Shown piece by piece: positions 7,069-15,502 of a stretch of DNA of 25,544 nucleotides (within the stretch, counting starts at the first letter, position 1; each line of letters starts with the position of its first letter). The translations under genes were made by a program, and so were the position numbers. This DNA is from Bacillota bacterium (GTDB lineage: Bacteria > Bacillota_I > Bacilli_A > RF39 > UBA660): contig JAEWBI010000027.1 in NCBI GenBank assembly GCA_023391185.1, positions 1 to 25,544 on the forward strand. Direction: 5' to 3'. Below the pieces are notes generated by a model. It was not told where the DNA came from. It was given only the letters and a program-made list of their open reading frames with translations, and did not search any database.

Positions 7069-8354
7069 TTATCTATTATTTCTTCAAGTCCCATAGCCCT
7101 TGAACCTTTAAAATATATTACTGTATCATCGCCTAAATCCTCTTTTAAATCTAAAACTAAGTAATCTTTTTCTATATAATGATTGCTTAGTTTTTGACAA
7201 CTGTTACCAATATATTTTGATTCATTGCCATATGTATATACCTTATTAATACTTGTTTTTCTAATATACTCCCCTACTTGTTTATGATAATATGAACTAT
7301 CTATACCTAATTCTAACATATCACCAAGTACTAATATTTTATTTTTATATTGTAAATTATTTACATAATCTATACCTACCATCATACTCTCAGGATTAGC
7401 ATTGTAGCTATCATCAATTATTAATGTGTTTTTAATAATCAGTTTTTTCATACGAATACTTTGATAATCATCAAAACCTTTTTTTATCTCAGAAGTTGTT
7501 AAATTTAAATATTTAGCAATAGCAATACTAGCACATATATTATAAAGATTATGTTTGCCATATGTATCAACTTTTATTTCAGTATCATCAATATATATAT
7601 TTATACTACTATCGTTTTCTAAATAATCTAAATTCTTAATACTAAACTCTATCTTATTATCATAAATTACATTCTTTAGATAATCATCATCACCATTAAT
7701 AAAAAGCATTTCTAAATCATTGTCTGTAATCTCTAATTTCGCCTTTAATATTTCTTCTTTTGATCCAAGATTACCTATATGCGCAGTACCAATATTAGTA
7801 ATTAAGCCTATATCTGGTTTTAATATATCAACCATATCTTTTATTTCACCAGCATGATTCATACCAAGTTCAAAAACTGCAACATCTTCTTCTTTTAATT
7901 TAAGAAGCATCTTACAAATACCAATTACATTATTATAACTTTTTATACTTTTAAATACACTATATTTACCACTTAAAACACTTGCTGTCATTTCTTTAGT
8001 TGTGGTTTTACCATTAGAACCTGTAATTGCTATTATCTTTCCCTGGTACATATTTCTATAATACTTAGCTATTTTCTTTAGTGCCTCTAATCCACTATCT
8101 ACTTTTATTATTCCGATATTAGGATTTATATTTAAAAATTTCTTAATATCACTATCAGTTACAAAGATAATACTTGCGCCTTCTTTAATTGCTTCTTCTA
8201 AATAAATAGCGCCGTTTTCCTTTTTGCCTATGATTGGTATAAAAGCATCATTATTACATATTTCTCTAGTGTCAGTTACTATACTATTACATGTTTCATT
8301 CGTGTAGTTAAGTATTATACCATCAGTAATCATGACTAATTTATTAAATTCCAT
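7059..8354 (-). CDS. murF: UDP-MurNAc-tripeptide--D-alanyl-D-alanine ligase
   Basis: MurF adds D-Ala-D-Ala to the UDP-MurNAc-tripeptide in the cytoplasm, the last soluble step of peptidoglycan precursor synthesis. The 431 aa show the Mur-ligase layout. The N-terminal UDP-precursor domain includes DTREICNNDAFIPI near 28-41. The ATP P-loop ITGSNGKTTTKE is at 110-121. ELGMNHAGEI, diagnostic of MurF rather than MurC/D/E, follows, and the C-terminal domain carries DDSYNANPESM. The ATG follows AGGTGAT. A TATAAT at 8374-8369 could drive it, but would leave a leader of only about 8 bases. Its presence shows the organism makes a cell wall, so it is not a wall-less mycoplasma. Confidence 0.96.
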   Translation of the reverse strand: MEFNKLVMITDGIILNYTNETCNSIVTDTREICNNDAFIPIIGKKENGAIYLEEAIKEGASIIFVTDSDIKKFLNINPNIGIIKVDSGLEALKKIAKYYRNMYQGKIIAITGSNGKTTTKEMTASVLSGKYSVFKSIKSYNNVIGICKMLLKLKEEDVAVFELGMNHAGEIKDMVDILKPDIGLITNIGTAHIGNLGSKEEILKAKLEITDNDLEMLFINGDDDYLKNVIYDNKIEFSIKNLDYLENDSSINIYIDDTEIKVDTYGKHNLYNICASIAIAKYLNLTTSEIKKGFDDYQSIRMKKLIIKNTLIIDDSYNANPESMMVGIDYVNNLQYKNKILVLGDMLELGIDSSYYHKQVGEYIRKTSINKVYTYGNESKYIGNSCQKLSNHYIEKDYLVLDLKEDLGDDTVIYFKGSRAMGLEEIIDKIR

Positions 8355-8379
8355 TTCATCACCTAGTAATTATATGCAT

Positions 8380-8413
8380 ATAAAAAGAAGATTATAATTA
8401 ATCTTCTTTTTAT
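8380..8413. terminator. Bidirectional intrinsic terminator after the small LRR gene
   Basis: Perfect 15-bp inverted repeat (8380-8394 and 8399-8413) with a TAAT loop. The core is AAAAAGAAGATTA. It overlaps the stop codon of the 273-aa gene on the minus strand. Closely related palindromes recur near 14310 and 14783. Confidence 0.85.
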
Positions 8414-9231
8414 TTTTCAAACTCTATAATTTTTTTATCGATTCCTGTTACATCAAATAATGAAAAATCATCTAAAGAATCTTTACCATTGATAATAATT
8501 TTATCTAAATCATTACCTAAAAAGGCATTTTGTCCAACTATTATCACACTTTCTGGAATAGTTATTTCAGTCAATTTATTATTAGATAAAGAAGAAGACT
8601 CAATTCTTTCAAGTTTATCGTTTAATGTAATTTCTTTAATATTACAATCTGCTAATGCTGATAAATATAACATTGTTACATCATCTGGAACAATAACATT
8701 ATCTCTTTCAGCTCCACCGTAGCCTACTACTGTCCCATCTACCATTCCATTTTGATCTCTCATGTAAATAAATGCATCTTTTCTTTTTAACTGATTATTA
8801 TTAAAAGCTTCTATTCCAATATTAACAACACCTTTGCCAATAGTTAATTTTTCAATCTTATTTGAATAAAATGCTAAAGCTTTTACGTTAATTACACTAT
8901 CTGGTATTATTAATTCTTTTATTCCATTGTTTTGGAATGCACCAATACCTATTGTTTGAAGAGTATCTGGCAAAATTAACTTAGTTAAGTTTTTTTCGTC
9001 AAACACAAACTTACCAATTGAGACTACCTTAACACCTTCTATTTCTGAAGGTATTCTTATTTCTGTACCACAAATATCTTTGTATCCTGTTATTTCACCT
9101 GTTTCTTCATTAAATTCGAAACACTTAGAATCAGTTTCCTCCATTACAGCCTTTCCTATAATATTAAATATTAAAACGCCAAGTCCAAACAAAATTACTA
9201 CAACTAAAATAATTAATAATTTCTTATTCAT
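8410..9231 (-). CDS. Membrane-anchored BspA-type leucine-rich-repeat protein
   Basis: This 273-aa protein has an N-terminal hydrophobic segment (about residues 3-26, LLIILVVVILFGLGVLIF) that acts as a signal anchor, followed by BspA-type (LRR_5) repeats such as LTKLILPDTLQTIGIGAFQNN. It starts with the module CFEFNEETGEITGY...C...IRIPSEIEG, which is also found in the neighbouring 1666-aa protein. A second segment, AFIYMRDQNG then YGGAERDNVIVPDDV, matches that protein's long repeat. I chose the second ATG (9231), because GAGGAG is 7 bases upstream of it but only one base from the first ATG at 9237. It lies 12 bases after the 1666-aa gene and is surely co-transcribed. BspA-type repeats are common in surface adhesins of gut and oral bacteria; the ligand is unknown. 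Confidence 0.85.
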   Translation of the reverse strand: MNKKLLIILVVVILFGLGVLIFNIIGKAVMEETDSKCFEFNEETGEITGYKDICGTEIRIPSEIEGVKVVSIGKFVFDEKNLTKLILPDTLQTIGIGAFQNNGIKELIIPDSVINVKALAFYSNKIEKLTIGKGVVNIGIEAFNNNQLKRKDAFIYMRDQNGMVDGTVVGYGGAERDNVIVPDDVTMLYLSALADCNIKEITLNDKLERIESSSLSNNKLTEITIPESVIIVGQNAFLGNDLDKIIINGKDSLDDFSLFDVTGIDKKIIEFEK

Positions 9232-9243
9232 TTTCATACTCCT

Positions 9244-12200
9244 CTACTTATAAATTATATTTGTACAAGTACCATTCCAATTTACTCCTAAACTTGTAAA
9301 ATCACTTGCACTTGCTTTACCTAAAGCAGTAATTGACGTCAATTTTGAATTGCCATCAAAAGCATTGTCACCAATTGTCATAACTGTTGTAGGTAAACTA
9401 ACACTAATAAGACCAGTATCATAGAAGGCTCTATTTCCAATATTAACTAATCCATTAACGATGTTTATTGTTGCTAGGTCATTATCTTCAAACGCACTAG
9501 CACCTAAAGTTATAACATTGCTGCCTAATGTTATGCCTGTAATTGAAGTGTTTTTAAAGGCATTATCACCTACTGCTGTAATCGTTACACCTTGTACTGA
9601 TTTACTTAGATCTACTGAGGCACTACAATATCTTTTATAACTTGTTACCGTAGAACCACTCAAAGTAAAGCAATTATAGTCATAACTATCTCCTTGAAAA
9701 TTAACTTTATATATAGTTCCACTCCATGTTGTTCCTAAACTTGTAAATCTTGTTCCATTTGGTACAGTTATAGAATTCAATAATATATTTTTAAATGGAG
9801 TATTTGATATTGTTGTTACACTAGAAGGAATAACTATGTCTTTAGAACAATATACTTCATCGTAAAATTTCATTATTTCATTATTTTGGATTGAGAAACA
9901 TGTATCTTGATTACCTTGATAAATTACATGCTTTCCATAGTTCCAATTATCACCAATTGAAGCAAAATCAGTTTGTGAATTTTTTCCAAGTACTATAATT
10001 GGATCAAGACTATCATTTCCATTAAAAGCGTTTGATCCTATATTTGTAATAGTATTTGGCAATACAACTCTAGTTAAATCTTTACTTGCAAAAGCATTTT
10101 CTGCAATAGTAGAAATTGTATTACCCCCTAAGACAGATGGTACCACAATATTCTTTGAACATGCTATACTGTACCCAGTAATTGTGTTGCCACTGTATGT
10201 ATAACAAGAGTTTAATTCATAAACAATGTTTGAGCAAGTACCATTCCAACCACTTCCTAAACTAGAAAAATTTGTAGCATCTACTTTACCTTTAATAAAA
10301 ATCTTTGTTAAAAATGCATTTGATCCAAAAGCCGATGAACCAATCATAGTTGTAGATGAAGGTATTTCTATTTCATTTAATCCCGTTCCGTAGAAAGCAT
10401 AGTATTCTATTGTTGTTAAATTTGTAGCTCTACTAGTATCTATTTCTTTTAAAGATGATAAACCATAAAAACCAGCCACATCTATTTTTGAAATACCACT
10501 TCCTAGGGTTATTTTTGTAAGTGGATTACCATAAAAAATTCCGTTATCATAATAAGCATCATTCCAAATTCCACTACGATAGTATCCACTTGGTATTAAA
10601 GTTAAACTGTCGGGTAATACCAAACTTGTTATTTTGTTTCCTGCAAAAGCTCTTACATTAATAGAAGTAACACTAGTACCTAAATTTAGATTTACAATTT
10701 GATTATACGCGAATGCTGAAGAACCAACAGTTAATATACTTCCACCAAGATTTAAACTTGTTAACTTATTACTTGCAAAGGCACTATCACTTATTGTTGT
10801 GATGCTTGTCCCAACATCAAGACTACTTATTTGATTAGAGGCAAATGCAGATGAACCAATAGTCTGAACACCCGAACCAAGTGATAATGTTGTTATGCTA
10901 TTACTTGCAAATTTATTTGATTCTATAGCAGTAACCGCATCACCTATTACTAATGTTCCAGTAAGACCTAAACCATTAAATGATGCACCAGCTAAACTTA
11001 CTACATTAGAAGGGATAGTTATATTACTTCTATTAGTTCCACCATAACTTGCTAAGGTAGTTGACTGACTGCCATCACTATTTCTACCCATTATAAATGC
11101 TTGATTGTCAGGCAATTGATTATTCTTAAATGCATCTGTACTTATTCCAACTACTGGACCATTAAATGCTAAATTTTCGATAAGATTATTTGCAAATGCA
11201 TTATCTCCTATTGTTAAATTACTTGTATTATTAAAAGTTACATCAGTTAATTTTAAATTAGCAAAAGCACTAGATCCTATATAAGTAAGACCAGTTAAAC
11301 TAGAAAAATTGAAATCATGTAAATTAGGACAATTAGAAAATGCATTATATGCTATTGTTGATAAGCCAATTGCCCTACTTGTATCTACTCTAGTTAATGA
11401 TGAAAACCCATAAAAACCAGCTATATCAATTGTCTTCAATCCACTTCCTAGTGTTATGCTTGTTATTGGATTACTTATGAAAGCTCCCCTTGTAAAATAA
11501 ACATCTCCCCAAATCTCACTACGATAATAACCACTTGGTATTGAAGTTAAAGAATCTGGTAAAACTAGATTCGTGATTCTATTTCCTGCAAAAGATTGAA
11601 TATCAATTGTAGTAACACTTGTTCCTAAATTAAGATTTTCTATTAAATTATTTGCAAAAGCTGAGGCCCCAACCGTTAGTATACTTGATCCTAGATCAAG
11701 GCTAGTTAATCTATTACTCGCAAAAGCCGAAGCACCAATCGAAGTAACACTTGTACCAACATCAAGACTAGTTATCTGATTTGATGAGAAGGCTGAATCA
11801 CCTATAGTTTTTACACCGGCCCCCAATGATAAAGTTGTTATACTATTGCTTGCAAATTTATTGTATTCAATAGATGTAACTGCATCACCTATTACAAGTG
11901 TTCCAGTAAGACCTAATCCACTAAATGTTGCTCCTGCTAAACTTACTACTTTATTTGGGATAGTGATATTGCTCCTATTTGCTCCACCATAACTTGCTAA
12001 AGTTGTTGACTCACTACCATCACTATTTCTGCCCATTATAAATGCTTGATTGTCAGGCAATTGATTATTTTTAAATGCATCTGTACTTATTCCAACTACC
12101 GGGCCATTAAAAACTAAATTTTCGATAAGATTGTTTGAAAATGCATTGTCTCCTATTGTTAAATTACTTGTATTATTAAAAGTAATATCAGTTAGTTTTA

Positions 12201-14244
12201 AACCTGAAAAAGCACTAGAACTTATATAAGTTAGACCAGTTAAACTAGAAAAATCAAAATCATACAAATTAGTACAATTAGAAAATGCATAAACACCTAT
12301 TGTTGATAAACTAGTTGCCCTACTTGTATCTACCCTAGTTAATTGTGAAAATCCATAAAAACCTGCTGTGTTAATTGTAGTTAACCCACTACCTAATGTT
12401 ATTTTTTTTATTGGATTACCTGCAAATGCTCCATAAGTATAGTAAGTATCAAAATAGCCTCTATATGTTCCATCAGGTATTGAAGTTAAAGTGTCTGGTA
12501 ATACTAAATCAGTTATCCCATTTGAAGCAAAAGCTTGAGTTCCAATTGTAGTTAAACTTGTACCTAAATTCAAATTTGTTATTTGGTTTGAAGCAAAAGC
12601 TGACGAACCAACAGTTAACACACTTCCACCTAAATCTAAACTTGTTAATCTATTACTAGCGAAAGCACCATCACTTATTGTAGTAATACTTGTTCCGACA
12701 TCAAGACTACTTATTTGATTAGAAGAAAATGCAGAATAACCTATAGTTTTTACTCCTGACCCTAAAGACAATGTTGTTATACTATTATTTGCGAATTTAT
12801 TAGACTCAATAGATGTAACTGCATTACCTATAACTAATTTTCCTGTAAGACCAAGACCATTAAAACTTGCACCTGCTAAACTTACTACTTTATTTGGAAT
12901 AGTGATATTGCTCCTATTTGCTCCACCATAGCTTGCTAAAGTTGTTGACTCACTACCATCACTATTTCTGCCCATTATAAATGCTTGGCTATCAGGTAAT
13001 TGATTATTTTTAAATGCATCTGTACTTATTCCAACTACTGGACCATTGAATGTTAAATTTTCGATAAGATTATTAGCAAATGCACTATCTCCTAATGTTA
13101 AGTTATTCTTATTATTAAAAGTAACATCTGTTAGTTTCATATTAGAGAAGGCACTAGAACTAACGTAAGAAAGTGCTGTCAAATTAGAAAAATCGAATTT
13201 ATAAAGATTAGGGCAATTAGTAAATGCTCCATATCCTATCGTCGATAAACTTTCTGCTCTACTTGTATCTACTTCAACAAGTGAAGAAAATCCATAAAAT
13301 CCGCTTGTATTAATTGTAGTCAAGCCACTCCCAAGTGTTATTTTCGTAAGTGGATTACCATAAAAAACACCATTATCGTAATAAAGATCATTCCAAATAC
13401 CACTACGATATGTGCCATCTGGAATAGACGTTACAGAATTAGGTATTACTAAATCTGTTATATTATTTCTCGCAAAGGCTGCTGTACCAATAGTTGTAAC
13501 ACTATTTCCTATTTCTAAACTAGATATTTGATTTGACGCAAAGGCAGAACTGCCTATTGTTATGATACTATCTGGCATAATCAAACTTGTAAGTCCTTTG
13601 TTTGAGAATGCATTACTAGCTATAGATACAATACTTTTACCGCCAATTGTACATGGAATAACTAAGTCTTTTGGTCCCTCAGAACTATAACCTGTTATTA
13701 TTCCAGTTGCCTGATCAAATGTAAAATATTTTTCTGGAGTTACTTCTACACTACCAGGATTAGCACATGAATATCCTGTAAATAAAGGTGCTTCATCATC
13801 TTTTATTTTACCACCTATTACACATTTACTCTTATCAGCCATATTTACAACTAATACGTCATCATCAGTATAATCTTTGTATGCACACATTTTCAAACTG
13901 TCATCATAAAATGCTAAAGTTGCATTGCATTGTTCTGAAGTAACTATCTGACCAGAATCTGGCGCTTTACCACTAAAATAACTTTTCAAGGTATCTGAAG
14001 ATATTTCTTGATTATCCTCAAATTTCACACTTAATTCACTTTCTTTACTTTGTAAAGTTAAATTATTACATTTATTTATTATTGCTTTTGAAATTTCTAA
14101 TGAATTAACTTTAAAAGCTTCTTTCTTTGCTTGCTTAACAATTTTTCCAATCATTGGTACAGTAATTAAAAGAATAATTGCTAAAATAATAATTACTGCC
14201 AGCAATTCAATTAAAGTGAATGCTTTTTCTTTAATACTTTTCAT
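9244..14244 (-). CDS. Giant prepilin-type BspA-like leucine-rich-repeat surface protein
   Basis: A 1666-aa protein with a class III signal, KEKA-FTLIELLAVIII: prepilin peptidase should cut after A8 (usually Gly) and E13 is the +5 glutamate. Residues 9-150 form a pilin-like domain with C59, C106, C120 and C141. From about 170 the chain is BspA-type LRRs (GSSAFASNQISSLDVGTS style). A partial module (about 218-402) is followed by three near-identical modules starting at V403, V716 and V1031, each with a Tyr-rich insert (IPDGTYR...YGNP) and a FYGF...VDTSRA segment. Near the C-terminus CYTYSGNTITGY, CFSIQNN and CFTLSGS open shorter modules, each with a second cysteine. The likely role is adhesion or binding at the cell surface. 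The ribosome binding site GAGGA is 9 bases from the ATG. Anchoring by a pilus or pseudopilus is inferred. Confidence 0.9.
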   Translation of the reverse strand: MKSIKEKAFTLIELLAVIIILAIILLITVPMIGKIVKQAKKEAFKVNSLEISKAIINKCNNLTLQSKESELSVKFEDNQEISSDTLKSYFSGKAPDSGQIVTSEQCNATLAFYDDSLKMCAYKDYTDDDVLVVNMADKSKCVIGGKIKDDEAPLFTGYSCANPGSVEVTPEKYFTFDQATGIITGYSSEGPKDLVIPCTIGGKSIVSIASNAFSNKGLTSLIMPDSIITIGSSAFASNQISSLEIGNSVTTIGTAAFARNNITDLVIPNSVTSIPDGTYRSGIWNDLYYDNGVFYGNPLTKITLGSGLTTINTSGFYGFSSLVEVDTSRAESLSTIGYGAFTNCPNLYKFDFSNLTALSYVSSSAFSNMKLTDVTFNNKNNLTLGDSAFANNLIENLTFNGPVVGISTDAFKNNQLPDSQAFIMGRNSDGSESTTLASYGGANRSNITIPNKVVSLAGASFNGLGLTGKLVIGNAVTSIESNKFANNSITTLSLGSGVKTIGYSAFSSNQISSLDVGTSITTISDGAFASNRLTSLDLGGSVLTVGSSAFASNQITNLNLGTSLTTIGTQAFASNGITDLVLPDTLTSIPDGTYRGYFDTYYTYGAFAGNPIKKITLGSGLTTINTAGFYGFSQLTRVDTSRATSLSTIGVYAFSNCTNLYDFDFSSLTGLTYISSSAFSGLKLTDITFNNTSNLTIGDNAFSNNLIENLVFNGPVVGISTDAFKNNQLPDNQAFIMGRNSDGSESTTLASYGGANRSNITIPNKVVSLAGATFSGLGLTGTLVIGDAVTSIEYNKFASNSITTLSLGAGVKTIGDSAFSSNQITSLDVGTSVTSIGASAFASNRLTSLDLGSSILTVGASAFANNLIENLNLGTSVTTIDIQSFAGNRITNLVLPDSLTSIPSGYYRSEIWGDVYFTRGAFISNPITSITLGSGLKTIDIAGFYGFSSLTRVDTSRAIGLSTIAYNAFSNCPNLHDFNFSSLTGLTYIGSSAFANLKLTDVTFNNTSNLTIGDNAFANNLIENLAFNGPVVGISTDAFKNNQLPDNQAFIMGRNSDGSQSTTLASYGGTNRSNITIPSNVVSLAGASFNGLGLTGTLVIGDAVTAIESNKFASNSITTLSLGSGVQTIGSSAFASNQISSLDVGTSITTISDSAFASNKLTSLNLGGSILTVGSSAFAYNQIVNLNLGTSVTSINVRAFAGNKITSLVLPDSLTLIPSGYYRSGIWNDAYYDNGIFYGNPLTKITLGSGISKIDVAGFYGLSSLKEIDTSRATNLTTIEYYAFYGTGLNEIEIPSSTTMIGSSAFGSNAFLTKIFIKGKVDATNFSSLGSGWNGTCSNIVYELNSCYTYSGNTITGYSIACSKNIVVPSVLGGNTISTIAENAFASKDLTRVVLPNTITNIGSNAFNGNDSLDPIIVLGKNSQTDFASIGDNWNYGKHVIYQGNQDTCFSIQNNEIMKFYDEVYCSKDIVIPSSVTTISNTPFKNILLNSITVPNGTRFTSLGTTWSGTIYKVNFQGDSYDYNCFTLSGSTVTSYKRYCSASVDLSKSVQGVTITAVGDNAFKNTSITGITLGSNVITLGASAFEDNDLATINIVNGLVNIGNRAFYDTGLISVSLPTTVMTIGDNAFDGNSKLTSITALGKASASDFTSLGVNWNGTCTNIIYK
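10400..11154 (-). repeat. LRR module 3 of the 1666-aa protein (about 755 bp)
   Basis: Begins with the VVGISTDAFKNNQLPD codons at 11154. It stays alignable with modules 1 and 2 until about 10400, where the sequence turns into a different LRR stretch (YYAFYGTGLNEIEIP). The 3' limit is approximate. Confidence 0.75.
11155..12099 (-). repeat. LRR module 2 of the 1666-aa protein (945 bp)
   Basis: A direct repeat starting at the same VVGISTDAFKNNQLPD codons. It encodes 315 residues. About 150 bases at the junctions of modules 1 and 2 (around 11950-12100 and 12890-13040) differ at only a handful of positions, which suggests recent duplication or gene conversion. Confidence 0.85.
12100..13038 (-). 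repeat. LRR module 1 of the 1666-aa protein (939 bp)
   Basis: First full copy, 313 residues, starting at VVGISTDAFKNNQLPD (13038). The preceding stretch 13039 to about 13593 is a 5'-truncated copy: it has the IPDGTYRSGIWNDLYYDNG insert, the FYGF...VDTSRA segment and the LTLGDSAFANNLIENL end, but lacks the opening part. Confidence 0.85.
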
Positions 14245-14292
14245 ACTATCTAATCCTCATCTAACTACTTCTATTTTTATATCTTATCTTAT

Positions 14293-14301
14293 ATTATAGC
14301 A
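14293..14301 (-). promoter_or_regulatory. Extended -10 promoter of the LRR operon
   Basis: TGCTATAAT on the minus strand is a perfect extended -10. The usual -35 position lies in the terminator of the upstream 135-aa gene and has no good hexamer. The expected leader is about 40 bases. Confidence 0.6.
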
Positions 14302-14332
14302 TAAATAAAAAGAAGATTAAATTAATCTTCTT
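14300..14332 (-). terminator. Intrinsic terminator of the 135-aa gene
   Basis: Stem AAGAAGATT / AATCTTCTT (14310-14318 and 14324-14332), loop of 5 bases, followed on the minus strand by TTTTATTTAT. The 5' arm is the last coding stretch (GAAGAAGAT, Glu-Glu-Asp), so the terminator is embedded in the gene. Same family as the palindromes at 8380 and 14783. Confidence 0.8.
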
Positions 14333-14729
14333 CTTTAAATTCACCTTTATATAGAATGTTATATTCTTTAAGGGCTAATTCTGTACTAAACTCAAGTAAT
14401 GGATTATTTGTTGATTTATTTATTTCTCTTAATATTTTTCTAGCTTTTAACTTATATACTCCGTACCTTAAACAATACCACGCTATCAAAAATTTAATAT
14501 CTTCTTCCTCAAGAAATAAAGCATCTATATACTTTTTTCTTTTTTTAAGATCTTTCATCATATGTAAAAAAATCTTTTCTATATCCTTCATAGCCATATT
14601 ATGTATAGATATACTTTTATTTATATAATCATCTTTTGTTTTCATTAATTTAGAACATTTTTCTCTAAACAATATTATAAATTTTTCGAAATTATTTTGA
14701 TCATAACAATCTATTATTTTTTGTTTCAT
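14322..14729 (-). CDS. Hypothetical 135-aa helical protein
   Basis: I do not recognise this family. The protein is rich in Lys, Ile, Leu and Glu and looks all-helical, with no membrane segment or signal peptide. Visible features are a basic stretch near residues 59-66 (KDLKKRKKY), the segment FLIAWYCLRYGVYKLKARKILRE near 80-102, and an acidic end (GEFKEED). It follows pflBA but has its own consensus promoter and lies beyond the pflA terminator, so it is probably an independent gene. Ribosome binding is weak (GGTG about 7 bases upstream). No zinc-binding or helix-turn-helix motif is evident. A small cytoplasmic regulatory or partner protein is possible but unsupported. Confidence 0.7.
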   Translation of the reverse strand: MKQKIIDCYDQNNFEKFIILFREKCSKLMKTKDDYINKSISIHNMAMKDIEKIFLHMMKDLKKRKKYIDALFLEEEDIKFLIAWYCLRYGVYKLKARKILREINKSTNNPLLEFSTELALKEYNILYKGEFKEED

Positions 14730-14752
14730 TTTAACACCAACTATCTACATCA

Positions 14753-14781
14753 ATTATATTTTATATGACAGTAAATGTCAA
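14753..14781 (-). promoter_or_regulatory. Consensus promoter of the 135-aa gene, with inverted repeat
   Basis: On the minus strand TTGACA (14781-14776) and TATAAT (14758-14753) are 17 bases apart, a perfect consensus. A 5-bp inverted repeat TGACA-N5-TGTCA (14766-14780) covers the -35 and the start of the spacer and could be an operator. The -35 overlaps the thymine run of the pflA terminator, an example of tight packing. Confidence 0.8.
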
Positions 14782-14810
14782 AAAAAGAAGATTATAATCA
14801 ATCTTCTTTT
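14781..14810 (-). terminator. Intrinsic terminator of pflBA
   Basis: Stem AAAAGAAGATT / AATCTTCTTTT (14783-14793 and 14800-14810) with a 6-base loop, followed by more thymines. The 5' arm encodes the last residues of PflA (Lys-Glu-Asp) and the TGA stop lies at the stem-loop boundary. Confidence 0.85.
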
Positions 14811-15502
14811 AAAATACTTTCTAACTTACTTAGTCTTTCTTGATCCATAGGAGATACTCCATCAAGTTTATATGATATGCCCAAAGTTTTATATTTATCT
14901 ACTCCATACAAATGGTATGGAAGTAATTCTACTTTTTCAATATTATTAATACCTTTTAAATACTCTTTAAGTCCTAAAATATACTCTTCTGTATCATTAA
15001 TACCTGGTACTATTACTTGTCTAATCCATAACTTCTTATTAAGTGTTTTACATACATTTAAGAATTTATTGAATTCTTCCATAGTTCTTCCACCAGTTAT
15101 ATACTGATACTTATCTTCAGTATACGCCTTTATATCAAGTATAACTAAATCAGTATTATTTAATATTTCTTCATAATTACCAATTCCTACACCTGATGTA
15201 TCAATTGCAGTATGTAAATTTATCATTTTACATTTTTTTAACATATCAATTAAGAATTCAGGTTGCATTAATGGTTCTCCACCACTAAATGTAACTCCAC
15301 CATCTGTATAATAATTATGATATTTATTAATTCTTTTGAGTAATTCTTCACTATCGATGCTTACTGCATCATTCATAGTCCATGTTTCAGGATTATGACA
15401 AAATAAGCATCTTAATTTGCAGCCTTTCATAAATACTACAAATCTAATTCCTGGACCATCTACTAATCCCATTGTTTCAATAGAATCAATATAGCCAGTC
15501 AT
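14798..15502 (-). CDS. pflA: Pyruvate formate-lyase activating enzyme
   Basis: A radical SAM activase that places the glycyl radical on PflB under anaerobic conditions. The 234-aa protein has the diagnostic GLVDGPGIRFVVFMKGC start and the cluster motif CKLRCLFCHNPETW with C28, C32 and C35. GGVTFSGGEPLMQPEFL supplies the SAM-binding GGEP strand, and ELLPYHLYGVDKY is a typical C-terminal segment. The ATG overlaps the pflB stop by one base (TAATG), which implies coupled translation by re-initiation. The gene ends in TGA, which shows that TGA is a stop codon in this genome. A terminator is built into its 3' end. Confidence 0.97.
   Translation of the reverse strand: MTGYIDSIETMGLVDGPGIRFVVFMKGCKLRCLFCHNPETWTMNDAVSIDSEELLKRINKYHNYYTDGGVTFSGGEPLMQPEFLIDMLKKCKMINLHTAIDTSGVGIGNYEEILNNTDLVILDIKAYTEDKYQYITGGRTMEEFNKFLNVCKTLNKKLWIRQVIVPGINDTEEYILGLKEYLKGINNIEKVELLPYHLYGVDKYKTLGISYKLDGVSPMDQERLSKLESILKED

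Noticed and set aside
8369..8374. TATAAT before murF as a separate promoter
   Set aside because: No -35, no extended -10, and the leader would be only about 8 bases and would start inside the ribosome binding site; left unannotated though murF must have some promoter after the upstream terminator.
10400..13593. Long direct repeats as a CRISPR array or mobile element
   Set aside because: They lie in one open frame, have 0.94-kb periods and encode leucine-rich repeats; there are no short identical repeats with unique spacers and no transposase.
14356..14628. Plus-strand 90-aa frame and other short frames opposite real genes
   Set aside because: They lie entirely antisense to well-supported genes, lack proper ribosome binding sites and have hydrophobic, low-complexity products typical of shadows in AT-rich DNA.
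14798..14800. Mycoplasma-type code with TGA as tryptophan
   Set aside because: pflA ends in TGA at the normal family length, and tryptophans are encoded by TGG.
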